Positions 1 through 8,613 of a stretch of 64,000 nt of DNA are shown piece after piece (positions within the stretch are counted from its first letter, which is position 1; every line of letters starts with the position of its first letter). A model generated the notes under the pieces. The model ran no database searches. It saw only the letters and a program-made list of their open reading frames with translations, and was not told the DNA's origin. Location: NCBI RefSeq assembly GCF_018130065.1, contig NZ_JAFCME010000021.1, positions 47,209-111,208 on the forward strand, given 5' to 3'. The DNA is from Bradyrhizobium sp. AUGA SZCCT0158 (GTDB taxonomy: Bacteria > Pseudomonadota > Alphaproteobacteria > Rhizobiales > Xanthobacteraceae). The position numbers and the translations under genes are program-made.

Positions 1-1
1 G

Positions 2-751
2 ATCGCGATCCCGTTTTCCTACGTTGCGCCCGAAAGCTACGTGACCACCAACGTCACCGGCGCGCTCAACGTCGTGCAGGCGGCGCGGGATCTTGGCGTG
101 GCGAAGGTCGTGCAGGTTTCGACCAGCGAAGTATACGGATCCGCGCAGTTCGTACCGATCACCGAGGAACATCCGCTGGTTGGACAATCCCCCTACTCCG
201 CGACCAAGATCGGCGCCGATCAGATTGCCATGTCATATTTCCGCGCCTTCGGCACGCCGGTGACGATTGCGCGCCCGTTCAACACTTATGGTCCGCGGCA
301 GTCGACCCGCGCCGTGATCCCGACCATCATTACACAGATCGCGGCCGGGCAGCGTCGCATCGAACTCGGCGCATTGCGACCGACCCGCGACTTCAATTTC
401 GTCAGCGACACCGCGCGCGGCATGATGGCGTCCCTTCAATCCGAGAAATCGATCGGCGAAGTCATCAATTTCGGCAGCGGGTTCGAGATTTCGGTCGGCG
501 ATACGGTTTCGCTGATAGCCGAGACCATGGGCGTCGAGGTCGAGGTGGTGGAGCGCGAGGAGCGCCAGCGACCCGCCGCCAGCGAGGTCGAACGGCTGCA
601 TGCAAGCAATGCCAAGGCCAAACGGCTGCTCGACTGGTCGCCGGAATTCGGCGGCCGCGATGGTTTCAAGAAGGGGCTGGCAAAGACGGCAGCCTGGTTC
701 AGCGACCCGGCAAATCTGGCGCGCTATCGAGTCGGGAGCTACACGCTATGA
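2..751 (+). CDS. legB: NAD-dependent sugar 4,6-dehydratase, LegB-like, 5' end outside window
   Basis: Extended SDR of the sugar-nucleotide dehydratase/epimerase family. By context it is the 4,6-dehydratase that opens legionaminic acid synthesis (GDP-GlcNAc in the Campylobacter route). The open frame runs in from the left edge, so the N-terminus and the glycine-rich cofactor loop are missing. The TSTSEVYGSA segment and the YSATK motif (YxxxK catalytic pair) are present, as is a C-terminal substrate-binding part. An internal GTG at 41 is unlikely to be the true start because the reading frame is homologous upstream of it. The stop overlaps the next start (ATGA), so translation is probably coupled. 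LegB is inferred from the following legC-legG-legI order; by sequence alone it could be another 4,6-dehydratase. Confidence 0.85.
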   Translation: MAIPFSYVAPESYVTTNVTGALNVVQAARDLGVAKVVQVSTSEVYGSAQFVPITEEHPLVGQSPYSATKIGADQIAMSYFRAFGTPVTIARPFNTYGPRQSTRAVIPTIITQIAAGQRRIELGALRPTRDFNFVSDTARGMMASLQSEKSIGEVINFGSGFEISVGDTVSLIAETMGVEVEVVEREERQRPAASEVERLHASNAKAKRLLDWSPEFGGRDGFKKGLAKTAAWFSDPANLARYRVGSYTL

Positions 752-1953
752 CCACCCCCCATTCCGTCTTGCGCAACGACCCCGCGACCGAGCTCACCGA
801 TGTGCTGCGGTCGGTGCTTCACACCGGGGCCGCGCCGTTCGCACTGCACGAGCCGGAATTGACGGAAGTGGAGCGGCGCTTCGTCATGCAGATTCTCGAT
901 GAGGGGTTTGTTTCCTACGCCGGACGCCAGGTCGGGCAGTTCGAGGCGGAACTTGCCAAGGCATGCGGGACCACCGATGCCATCGCGGTCGTCAGTGGAA
1001 CGGCCGCGATTCACGTGCTGCTTCATGTGCTCGGAATTGGCGCCGGACAGGAAGTGCTTTGTCCGGCGCTGACATTCATCGCAACCGCCAACGCTATCTC
1101 ACATTCCGGCGCGATGCCGCATTTCGTCGATTGCACGCCAACCGACCTCGGGATCGATGTCGCCAAGCTCGACCGGTATCTCTCGCGCGTTGCCAGCCGA
1201 ACGCCGGACGGCACCTTCAACAAGCAAACCGGCCGCCGCATCTCGGCGATCATGCCGGTTCATATTTTCGGCCATATCGGCGAAATGGACGCGATCCGCA
1301 AGCTTGCCGAAGCGTGGAAGCTGCTCGTGGTCGAGGACGCCACGGAATCGCTGGGCAGCCGCGACCGGCATGGACCATCGGGCGGCGGCGGCATCGCCGC
1401 GACGCTCAGCTTCAACGGCAACAAGATCGTAACCACCGGCGGCGGCGGCGCCATCGTCACCAATGACCGCGAACTCGCCGCGCGGCTGAAACATATCACC
1501 ACCACCGCAAAGCTTCCGCACCGCTGGAATTTCGTTCACGACGAGATCGCGTTCAATTACCGGCTGCCCAATATCAACGCGGCGCTCGGACTGGGCCAGA
1601 TGGCACGTCTGCCGGACATGCTGAAACGCAAGCGTCTGCTGGCGAGCCGTTATCGCGACGGCTTTGCCAACGCAAAGCACTGGAGTTTCATCGATGAGCC
1701 CGCCGGCTCCAGCAGCAATTTCTGGCTCAATGCCGTCATGCTGCCGGAAGCGGACGCCGTCTTGCTCGACAGAACGCTCGGCCATCTGCATGAAGCCGGC
1801 TTCCTGTGCCGGCCCTGCTGGACGCCGATGCATCTGATGCCGATGTATGCCGAGGCGCCGCGCGACGATCTCTCGACGACTGAATCGCTTGCCGCCCGCA
1901 TCATCAACCTTCCAAGCAGCCCGAAGCTCGCCGGGGCGCCGCAGGATGCCTGA
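748..1953 (+). CDS. legC: PLP-dependent aminotransferase, LegC-like (DegT/DnrJ/EryC1/StrS family)
   Basis: Sugar aminotransferase expected to put the 4-amino group on the 4-keto sugar made by the preceding dehydratase. The 401-residue protein has the family layout: SGTAAIHVLL near residue 83, VVEDATESLG near 194 (Asp contacting the PLP ring nitrogen) and SFNGNKIVTTGGGG with Lys226 as the predicted PLP lysine. Family length is usually 360-400, so it is full size. ATG overlaps the upstream stop by 4 bases and its own stop lies inside the next gene. Assignment to LegC rather than another sugar aminotransferase rests on gene order and is fairly secure. Confidence 0.88.
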   Translation: MTTPHSVLRNDPATELTDVLRSVLHTGAAPFALHEPELTEVERRFVMQILDEGFVSYAGRQVGQFEAELAKACGTTDAIAVVSGTAAIHVLLHVLGIGAGQEVLCPALTFIATANAISHSGAMPHFVDCTPTDLGIDVAKLDRYLSRVASRTPDGTFNKQTGRRISAIMPVHIFGHIGEMDAIRKLAEAWKLLVVEDATESLGSRDRHGPSGGGGIAATLSFNGNKIVTTGGGGAIVTNDRELAARLKHITTTAKLPHRWNFVHDEIAFNYRLPNINAALGLGQMARLPDMLKRKRLLASRYRDGFANAKHWSFIDEPAGSSSNFWLNAVMLPEADAVLLDRTLGHLHEAGFLCRPCWTPMHLMPMYAEAPRDDLSTTESLAARIINLPSSPKLAGAPQDA

Positions 1954-3172
1954 TGCGCGCCGCATCGCCGTGGTGACGAGCACGCGGGCTGACTACGGCC
2001 TGCTGCGCTGGACCATGCAGAGCCTGAAGGACGATCCGCGCGCGCATCTTCAGGTCATCGCGACCGGCACGCACTTGTCGCCGGCGTTCGGCCACACCGT
2101 CGACGCCATCAAGGGCGACGGCTTCGGCATCGACGCCGAAGTCGACATGCCGCTGGACGACGCCGACGGGCTGGCGAGCGCCGAGGCCGCGGGCCTCGTC
2201 ATGGCGGGAATGGCCCGGGCATTGCGACGGTTGAAACCGGATATCGTGCTGGTGCTTGGCGACCGGTTTGAAATCCTCGCTTCGGTGCAGGCCGCCTATC
2301 TCGGCCGGATACCGGTGGCGCATATTCACGGTGGCGAGGTTACGATTGGCGCGTTCGATGACGGCAACCGGCACGCGATCACGAAACTTGCAAGGTTGCA
2401 CCTGACCAGCACCGAGGACCACCGGCAGCGGGTTATGCAGCTCGGCGAGGACCCGGCGTGGGTGCACAATGTCGGCGCGCCCGGCCTGGAGACCTTTCAG
2501 CGTATTTCTGCCGATGATCGCGACAGTTTCGAGCGGCATATCGGCATCAAGCTTGGAAGCCCTGCAATCCTGCTGACTTATCATCCAGCGACCGCGGCCG
2601 ACGAGGATCCCGCGGCCGCGATGGGAGCCATCGTAGACGCCATTTCCACATTTCCCGATGCCAGCATCATCGCGACCGGAAGCAACGCCGACCCCGGCGG
2701 ACAGCTGGCGATGGCGGCATTGCGGGCGGCTGCGGAGAAGTTCGGCAAGCGACTCTACATTTGTGAATCGCTGGGCCAGCGGCACTATTTCAACGCGCTG
2801 GCCCATAGCGATGTCGTTGTCGGCAATTCGTCGAGCGGAATCATCGAAGCTCCGACGGCTGGAATTCCGACGGTCAACATCGGTGCAAGACAAGAGGGAC
2901 GGCCCCGCGCCGCATCGGTGATTGATTGCGCCGCCGGGGCGGACCAAATCCGCGGAGCAATCGCCCGCGCCCTCGAACCGTCGTTCCGCGCGCTCGCCTC
3001 CAAGCGCCAGAATCCTTACGGCGGCCGCGATCTTGGGATCGGCAAGACAATCGCCAATTTGCTGCTGGACACCGACTTAACCGAAATGCGCGCGGCGAAG
3101 CCTTTTGTCGATATGCGCTTTGCCGGTGATGTCGCTGCAAGGTCCAATTCGGTATCAGGGACACGATCATGA
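1946..3172 (+). CDS. legG: UDP-N-acetylglucosamine/diacetylbacillosamine 2-epimerase, hydrolysing (LegG/NeuC-like)
   Basis: Hydrolysing 2-epimerase that releases the free 2,4-diamino-trideoxy-mannose-type sugar for condensation with phosphoenolpyruvate. The start at 1946 was chosen over an ATG about 100 bases upstream because the protein then begins MPDARRIAVVTSTRADYGLL, the usual NeuC/LegG N-terminus, and overlaps legC by 8 bases. Visible signatures are VLGDRFEIL, HIHGGEVTIGAFDD and GNSSSGIIEAP near the C-terminus. It is 408 residues, slightly longer than most family members (370-390), with a tail after residue 385. It sits between the aminotransferase and the synthase, as in other legionaminate loci. 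Confidence 0.9.
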   Translation: MPDARRIAVVTSTRADYGLLRWTMQSLKDDPRAHLQVIATGTHLSPAFGHTVDAIKGDGFGIDAEVDMPLDDADGLASAEAAGLVMAGMARALRRLKPDIVLVLGDRFEILASVQAAYLGRIPVAHIHGGEVTIGAFDDGNRHAITKLARLHLTSTEDHRQRVMQLGEDPAWVHNVGAPGLETFQRISADDRDSFERHIGIKLGSPAILLTYHPATAADEDPAAAMGAIVDAISTFPDASIIATGSNADPGGQLAMAALRAAAEKFGKRLYICESLGQRHYFNALAHSDVVVGNSSSGIIEAPTAGIPTVNIGARQEGRPRAASVIDCAAGADQIRGAIARALEPSFRALASKRQNPYGGRDLGIGKTIANLLLDTDLTEMRAAKPFVDMRFAGDVAARSNSVSGTRS

Positions 3173-4275
3173 GCGACGGGTCGGACGGCGTATTCATCAT
3201 TGCGGAAGCCGGCGTCAACCACAACGGCTCCGAAACGCTCGCGCGTGAACTCGTTCACGCCGCGCTCGAGGCCGGCGCCGACGCTGTCAAGTTCCAGACC
3301 TTTTCGGCCGACAAACTGGTGCTGAAGAGTGCAAAGAAGGCCGACTACCAGGTAGCCAACACCAGGTCGGGAGATTCGCAATACGACATGCTCAAGGCGC
3401 TCGAGCTCGGTATCGACGCCCAGATCGCGCTACGGACCTTATCCGACGAGCGGGGCATAGAGTTCATGTCGTCGCCGTTCGATATCGAAAGCCTCGATTT
3501 CCTGGTGCAGACCCTGCGCGTCAAGCGCCTGAAGATTCCCTCCGGCGAGGTCATCAACGGCCCTTTGATGCTGCGCGCCGCGCGGAGCGGCTTGCCCCTC
3601 ATCGTGTCGAGCGGAATGTGCTCACTGGACGAGATCGAGGAAAGCCTCAGCCTGCTCGCGTGGAGCGACGCCCATCCCTCCAGTGTTCCTCCGACGCGCA
3701 CGGCATTGGCCGAATTCAGGAAGAAACCCGACTGGGCAGCCTCGCTCAAGGCGCGTGTCTGGCTGTTGCAGTGCACGACGCAATATCCGGCGCCGCCTTC
3801 GGCCATCAACCTTCGCGCCATGGAGACCCTGGCGAAGGCCACCGGACTGACGGTCGGTTTCTCCGACCACAGCCTGGGCTGGCATTTGCCCGTGGCTTCC
3901 GTCGCGGCCGGCGCCAAGGTAATCGAGAAGCACTTCACTCTGTCGCGACGTCTTCCGGGCCCCGATCATCTGGCCTCGCTGGAGCCCGATGAACTCGCGC
4001 GCATGATCCGCGAAGTTCGCGATGTCTCGGCGGCCCTCGGATCCGGCATCAAGGAGCCGGATGAAGTTGAACTCAAGAACCGCCTGCCCGCCCGCGGCTC
4101 AGTCATTGCCGCCCGGCCCATTGCGGCAGGTACGAAATTTTCAATCGACGACGTAACGGTCAAGCGTCCCGGCAACGGGCTGTCGCCACTGACGCTATGG
4201 GATTTGCTCGGAAGAAACGCACAACGCGACTATGCCGTCGACGATCAGATCGCCGCCAATGAGCTGAATAAATGA
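3169..4275 (+). CDS. legI: N,N'-diacetyllegionaminate synthase (NeuB family)
   Basis: Condenses the diamino-mannose sugar with PEP to form the nine-carbon acid. It has the NeuB barrel signature IAEAGVNHNG at residues 11-20, VKFQTF at 40-45, LKIPSGEV with the conserved Glu127, GFSDHS, EKHFT and the PDHLASL segment. A C-terminal SAF/antifreeze-like domain (about residues 295-368) is present. At 368 residues it is full length. ATG overlaps the legG stop by 4 bases. All classic residues are kept, in contrast to the second NeuB-like protein at 12.7 kb. The NeuB-family call is secure; the exact substrate is inferred from the neighbours. Confidence 0.92.
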   Translation: MSDGSDGVFIIAEAGVNHNGSETLARELVHAALEAGADAVKFQTFSADKLVLKSAKKADYQVANTRSGDSQYDMLKALELGIDAQIALRTLSDERGIEFMSSPFDIESLDFLVQTLRVKRLKIPSGEVINGPLMLRAARSGLPLIVSSGMCSLDEIEESLSLLAWSDAHPSSVPPTRTALAEFRKKPDWAASLKARVWLLQCTTQYPAPPSAINLRAMETLAKATGLTVGFSDHSLGWHLPVASVAAGAKVIEKHFTLSRRLPGPDHLASLEPDELARMIREVRDVSAALGSGIKEPDEVELKNRLPARGSVIAARPIAAGTKFSIDDVTVKRPGNGLSPLTLWDLLGRNAQRDYAVDDQIAANELNK

Positions 4276-4300
4276 AAACAATGAAGTCCGGAGTCCGCCT

Positions 4301-5362
4301 GTGATTAGCGAAACGACGCTGAACTCGCTGGTGATCGCGCCGTCGCTGAACATCCGGTCCGCGGCGCGCGCGATCCAATCAGCCGAAATCAAGATCTTGC
4401 TGGTGTGCGGGGACGATCGAAGGCTGCTTGGGACGCTTACCGACGGCGACATCCGGAGGGCTGTTTCCAATGGCGACGATCTCGACGGCCCGGTCGGTTC
4501 GATCATGAACAAAACGCCGAAGGTTGCGCGGCCGGACGAAAGCGAAGAGATCCTGCGTGCCAGGATGCGGGCATCGGTCATTAGGCACATGCCACGGGTG
4601 GACCGTGACGGCCACTTGGTAGGCTTGGTGCTGCTCGGCCACATGGACGACGTCCGCCAGCGCGATTCGGCCGTGGTGCTGATGGCCGGCGGCCGCGGTT
4701 CGCGGCTGATGCCGCTGACCGCAAACAAGCCGAAGCCGCTGCTCGAGGTCGGCAAGAAGCCGGTCATCGAGCGCCAGATCGAACAGCTCATCGATCACGG
4801 ATTCCATCGCTTCTATATTTCCGTGAACTACCTCGGACACATGATCGAGGAACATTTCGGCGACGGCTCGCGGCTTAACATTGAGATCGAATATATTCGC
4901 GAGACCGAACCGCTCGGCACCGCCGGGTCGCTTTTCCTGCTGCCGCCGCAGAAACATCCCATCGTCGTCATGAACGGCGACATCATCACCAAGGCCGATT
5001 TCGGCCGGATGCTCGACTATTTCACCGAGGAGGGCGTGGCAGCCACCATGGCCGTCCGCGAGCATCACTACACGGTGCCCTATGGCTGCGTCAGCATGGA
5101 CAATGGACGCATCGCCTCGCTCGACGAAAAGCCCACGTTCCGGCACCTGATCAATGCAGGCGTTTATGTCATTGCGCCTCACACGCTCGAGCATTTGCCG
5201 CGCGGCCAGTTCTTCGACATGCCGCAACTGTTCGAGGCGCTCATCAGCAAGGAACACCCGACCAACAGCTTCCTGGTCAGCGAAGAGTGGATCGACATCG
5301 GGCATAAGGACGACCTGATGTGGGCGCAGAAGGTATTCGCGGGAGACGACAAGCTTGATTAA
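4301..5362 (+). CDS. ptmE: CBS-domain nucleotidyltransferase, PtmE-like
   Basis: Two-part protein: an N-terminal CBS pair (about residues 8-118) and a sugar-1-phosphate nucleotidyltransferase (about 124-353) with the family loop VLMAGGRGSRLMPLT and KPKPLLEVG. In Campylobacter jejuni PtmE, with the same architecture, makes GDP-GlcNAc from GlcN-1-P-derived precursors to feed the legionaminate pathway. The same role is likely here because the gene lies between legI and the CMP transferase. The start is GTG with CCGGAG seven bases upstream; the ATG codons just before it are in another frame. Homologues in other loci activate other sugars, so the GDP specificity is inference. Confidence 0.82.
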   Translation: MISETTLNSLVIAPSLNIRSAARAIQSAEIKILLVCGDDRRLLGTLTDGDIRRAVSNGDDLDGPVGSIMNKTPKVARPDESEEILRARMRASVIRHMPRVDRDGHLVGLVLLGHMDDVRQRDSAVVLMAGGRGSRLMPLTANKPKPLLEVGKKPVIERQIEQLIDHGFHRFYISVNYLGHMIEEHFGDGSRLNIEIEYIRETEPLGTAGSLFLLPPQKHPIVVMNGDIITKADFGRMLDYFTEEGVAATMAVREHHYTVPYGCVSMDNGRIASLDEKPTFRHLINAGVYVIAPHTLEHLPRGQFFDMPQLFEALISKEHPTNSFLVSEEWIDIGHKDDLMWAQKVFAGDDKLD

Positions 5363-6059
5363 CGGTCATCATATCGTCGCCGTGGTGCCCGCGCGCGGCG
5401 GCAGCAAATCCGTCCCCTATAAGAATTTGCATCCGCTCGGCGGACGGCCGCTGATCGCCTGGCCAATCGAAACCGCGCGTTCGGTCACCGAGATCGACAG
5501 GGTCTTCGTATCCACCGACGATGCCCGCATTGCCGCGGCGGGCCGCGAACTCGGCGCCGAGATCCATGAACGGCCGCCGGAGCTCGCGACCGATACCGCA
5601 CTCGTCATCGATACGATCCGGCATCTGCACAGGAAGCTCGTCTCCGATGGCCGGCCTGCCGCCGTCATGGTGCTGCTGGAAGCCACCTCGCCGCTGCGCA
5701 GCACTGAGCTGGTCTCGCGCTGCCTGCAACGGCTCGTAACCGAGGATCTGGATTCGATCGCGACATTCCACGATGCCGAAATCAATCCGGAACGGGTCTG
5801 GCGCATCGAAGCGGGCCAGCCGCGTCCGTTCATCGACGGTGCGGTTCCCTGGAAGCCGCGACAGCAATTGACGCCCGCCTACCAGCTCAACGGCGCGGTA
5901 TATGCTTTTCGTCCGGACCGGTTGCCGGCGGACGGCCCCAGCATCCTGTTTGGCCGCATGGGCGCCGAACTCGTTTCACGCGACGACGTTATCGACATCG
6001 ACGAACACAAGGACTTCGTGATTGCCAATGCCCTACTCGAATCCCGAAACCGCACCTAG
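5355..6059 (+). CDS. legF: CMP-N,N'-diacetyllegionaminic acid synthase (NeuA/PtmB-like)
   Basis: Cytidylyltransferase that activates the nonulosonic acid with CTP. The N-terminal loop VVPARGGSKSVPYKN is the family CTP-binding signature. LLEATSPLRS, QLNGAVYAF and the C-terminal VIDIDEHKDF motif (metal-binding Asp residues) follow. At 234 residues it is a normal single-domain length. The start is TTG overlapping the ptmE stop, with GGAG nine bases upstream. It completes the core set LegB-C-G-I-PtmE-LegF. Whether the acid is legionaminic or a close isomer cannot be read from this protein alone. Confidence 0.88.
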   Translation: MINGHHIVAVVPARGGSKSVPYKNLHPLGGRPLIAWPIETARSVTEIDRVFVSTDDARIAAAGRELGAEIHERPPELATDTALVIDTIRHLHRKLVSDGRPAAVMVLLEATSPLRSTELVSRCLQRLVTEDLDSIATFHDAEINPERVWRIEAGQPRPFIDGAVPWKPRQQLTPAYQLNGAVYAFRPDRLPADGPSILFGRMGAELVSRDDVIDIDEHKDFVIANALLESRNRT

Positions 6060-6849
6060 TCTCGCGCAATTAATGTCGCTGAAGGGCCGAACCGCGCTGG
6101 TCGTCGGCGGGGCCGGCCTGCTCGGCGGCGAGATTTCCCACACGCTCGCCGAGCTTGGCGCGCGCGTCATCGTGGCGAGCCGCAGCATCGACAAATGCCG
6201 CGAATTCGTCGCCCGCATCGCGCGACGCGCGCCGGGACAACATGAGGCGTTATCCGTCGATATCACCAACCCTGCCTCGATCCGGCAACTGCTCGAGGAT
6301 ACCAGCAAGATCACGGGCGGGGAACTGGATATCCTGGTGAACTCGGGCTGGTCCGGGCGCAAGAACACCTTTGAATCGATTTCCGACGAGGACTGGAATC
6401 TCGATATCGAAGTCTGCCTCAATGGCGTGTTCCGGACCGTCAAGGCGGCGGTGCCGCTGCTCGCCAGGAAAAAAGGCAACATCGTTTCGATTGCCTCGAT
6501 GTACGGCCACGTCGCGCCCGATTACCGCATGTATGACAGCGAGCGGTTTGCCAACCCGCCGAGCTACGGCGCGGCGAAGGCCGGCGTCATTCAGTTGACG
6601 AAATATCTGTCGAGCTTCCTTGCCCCACAGGGGATCCGGGCCAACTGCATCAGCCCCGGACCATTCCCGTTCGAGAGCACGCAAAAGGAAAATCCGGATT
6701 TTATCGAACGTCTCAAGGGCAAGAACCCGACCAACCGGATCGGTAGCCCGCCGGACATCAAGGGAGCTGCGGCGCTGTTGTGCAGCGACGCCGGTTCCTA
6801 CATCACCGGCCAGAATATCTGCGTGGACGGAGGCTGGGCAGTCTGGTGA
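6028..6849 (+). CDS. ptmA: short-chain dehydrogenase, PtmA-like
   Basis: Classical SDR with an unusual cofactor loop VVGGAGLLGG, catalytic Ser in VSIASMYG and the SYGAAK (YxxxK) motif, ending with the common ITGQNICVDGG segment. PtmA of Campylobacter, next to ptmB in the flagellin glycosylation locus, is the closest context match; its reaction is not well defined. The start is uncertain: ATG 6028 overlaps legF, TTG 6022 has a better-spaced AAGGA, and ATG 6073 would give the shortest N-terminus. A second SDR of the same type lies two genes downstream, so an oxidation/reduction or epimerisation of the nonulosonate or its precursor is plausible. Confidence 0.8.
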   Translation: MPYSNPETAPSLAQLMSLKGRTALVVGGAGLLGGEISHTLAELGARVIVASRSIDKCREFVARIARRAPGQHEALSVDITNPASIRQLLEDTSKITGGELDILVNSGWSGRKNTFESISDEDWNLDIEVCLNGVFRTVKAAVPLLARKKGNIVSIASMYGHVAPDYRMYDSERFANPPSYGAAKAGVIQLTKYLSSFLAPQGIRANCISPGPFPFESTQKENPDFIERLKGKNPTNRIGSPPDIKGAAALLCSDAGSYITGQNICVDGGWAVW

Positions 6850-7757
6850 CCAGGATTGGCATGCTCGGTATCAGCGAAGGCAATGGTCATCCATTTTCCT
6901 TCTCGGCGATTATCAATGGCTACGACCGCGCCGCGTTCGAGGTGGCAGGCTGGCCGGTGATCCTGAGCTATCTCGAGCGCCAACCGGACACCGCCTTCGG
7001 CTTTCGCAATACCCGCGTGACCCACGCCTGGACGCAAGACCCCGACGTCACGGCCAAGCTATGCGCCGCTTGCAGGATCGACCATGCGGTCGACCGGCCC
7101 GAGGCAATGCTGGGCGCCGTTGACGCCGTCATCATCGGTCGTGACGACTGGGAACAGCACGCCGCACTGGCGATGCCGTTTCTGGAGCGCGGCGTTCCGG
7201 TGTTCGTGGACAAGCCGCTGACGCTGGATGCTGATGAACTCGCGCGCTTTCGGCCCTATCTCGAAAACGGCACGCTGATGTCGACTTCGGGTCTGCGCTA
7301 CGCGGCGGAACTCGATGAACTTCGTGGCAAGATGTCGGCTGTGGGCACGCCCCGGCTGGTTGCAGCGACCGTGCTCAACGGCATCGAGAAGTACGGCATC
7401 CACATGCTCGACGCCGTCGCCGGTCTCGGGTTTCCGAAGCCGGTGTCCGTGACCCGGCTAAACGCGCGCTTTGAGGCCTTCTCGCTGGTATTGGCTGACG
7501 GCACCGCGATGACGCTCAATTGCCTGGGCAATGTGGGAAAAACGCTCCATCTCAGCGTCTTCTGCGACAAGGGGCACGCCCATGTCGATCTTCACGATAA
7601 TTTTTCCGCGTTCGCGCGCACGCTCGGCCATTTCGTCAAGATGGTCGAAACGCGCAATCCGCCGATCCCTCCGGGACAGATCGTCGACACCATGAACCTG
7701 ATCCGGTCCGCCAAGAATTTGGCGCCCGGCGAAACCGTAAAGCTGGCCAATGTCTGA
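6846..7757 (+). CDS. Gfo/Idh/MocA-family oxidoreductase
   Basis: NAD(P)-dependent sugar dehydrogenase family, about 303 residues. The N-terminal Rossmann-type segment (IGMLGISEGNGHPFSF) is atypical, without the usual GxGxxG, followed by VFVDKPLTLD, the family (E/D)KP motif with the catalytic Lys. The C-terminal half has the expected mixed beta-sheet composition. The GTG start overlaps the previous stop (GTGA); ATG 6861 is an alternative. It lies between two related SDRs, all overlapping, which suggests consecutive redox steps on one sugar. The substrate is unknown. The weak dinucleotide loop could mean altered cofactor binding. Confidence 0.75.
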   Translation: MTRIGMLGISEGNGHPFSFSAIINGYDRAAFEVAGWPVILSYLERQPDTAFGFRNTRVTHAWTQDPDVTAKLCAACRIDHAVDRPEAMLGAVDAVIIGRDDWEQHAALAMPFLERGVPVFVDKPLTLDADELARFRPYLENGTLMSTSGLRYAAELDELRGKMSAVGTPRLVAATVLNGIEKYGIHMLDAVAGLGFPKPVSVTRLNARFEAFSLVLADGTAMTLNCLGNVGKTLHLSVFCDKGHAHVDLHDNFSAFARTLGHFVKMVETRNPPIPPGQIVDTMNLIRSAKNLAPGETVKLANV

Positions 7758-8562
7758 ACTATTCGATCTGGCCGGAAAGGTTGCCGTCGTCACCGGCGGC
7801 GCCGGCATCCTCGGCCGCGGCTTCTGTCAGGTGCTGGCGGCGCATGGGGCGCGCGTGGCACTGGTCGATGTCAGCGAAGCGAGCGCGCGGGAAGCCGCCG
7901 AAACCCTCAATGCCGCCGACGGCACCGACATATTCCCGGTGGTCTGCGACGTTTCGGATCCGCACAGCGTCAAGTCGATGGTCGAAGCCGTCGTCAAGCG
8001 CTTTGGCAGGATCGATATCCTGCACAACAACGCCGCCACCAAATCGCGCGACTTGCTGGCTTTCTTCGAACCTTTCGAGACCTACAGCGCCGATGTCTGG
8101 CGTGAGATCATGAGCGTCAATATCGACGGCATGTTCCTGGTCGCGCAAGCCGTCGGCAAGCAGATGCTCGCGCAGGGCAGCGGCGGCAGCATGATACAAA
8201 CCGCGTCGATCTACGGCGTTGTCGCCCCCGACCAGCGCATCTACGAAGGCTCGCAATACATGGGCGTCGCCATCAATACGCCGGCCGTCTACAGCGCATC
8301 GAAGGCTGCGGTTATCGGGCTGGCGAAATATCTTGCGACATACTGGGCCTCACACAACATAAGAGTGAATGTGCTGACGCCCGGCGGCATCGAGAGCGGC
8401 CAGAATGACGTGTTCCGTCAGCGCTACTCGAATCGGGTTCCGCTCGGCCGCATGGGCCGCGACAATGAATTGCACGGCGCCTTGATATTTCTGGCCTCCG
8501 ACGCATCGAGCTACGTCACAGGGCAGAACGTTATCGTCGACGGCGGCATGAGCTGCTGGTAA
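7750..8562 (+). CDS. short-chain dehydrogenase, second PtmA-like copy
   Basis: Classical SDR of 270 residues with a TGGAGILGRG cofactor loop, LHNNAA, catalytic Ser in QTASIYG, VYSASKAA (YxxxK) and the C-terminal YVTGQNVIVDGG. It shares with the SDR at 6.0 kb the SIYGVVAPD / SMYGHVAPD stretch, so the two are probably related copies. ATG overlaps the preceding oxidoreductase by 8 bases. By context it modifies legionaminate or a precursor; no substrate-specific motif is recognisable. A general metabolic SDR is less likely because of the tight operon position. Confidence 0.8.
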   Translation: MSELFDLAGKVAVVTGGAGILGRGFCQVLAAHGARVALVDVSEASAREAAETLNAADGTDIFPVVCDVSDPHSVKSMVEAVVKRFGRIDILHNNAATKSRDLLAFFEPFETYSADVWREIMSVNIDGMFLVAQAVGKQMLAQGSGGSMIQTASIYGVVAPDQRIYEGSQYMGVAINTPAVYSASKAAVIGLAKYLATYWASHNIRVNVLTPGGIESGQNDVFRQRYSNRVPLGRMGRDNELHGALIFLASDASSYVTGQNVIVDGGMSCW

Positions 8563-8613
8563 GCGCCGGTCATACTCAGAAAAACAATCGTTGAAGTTTC
8601 CAAGGATCACAGC

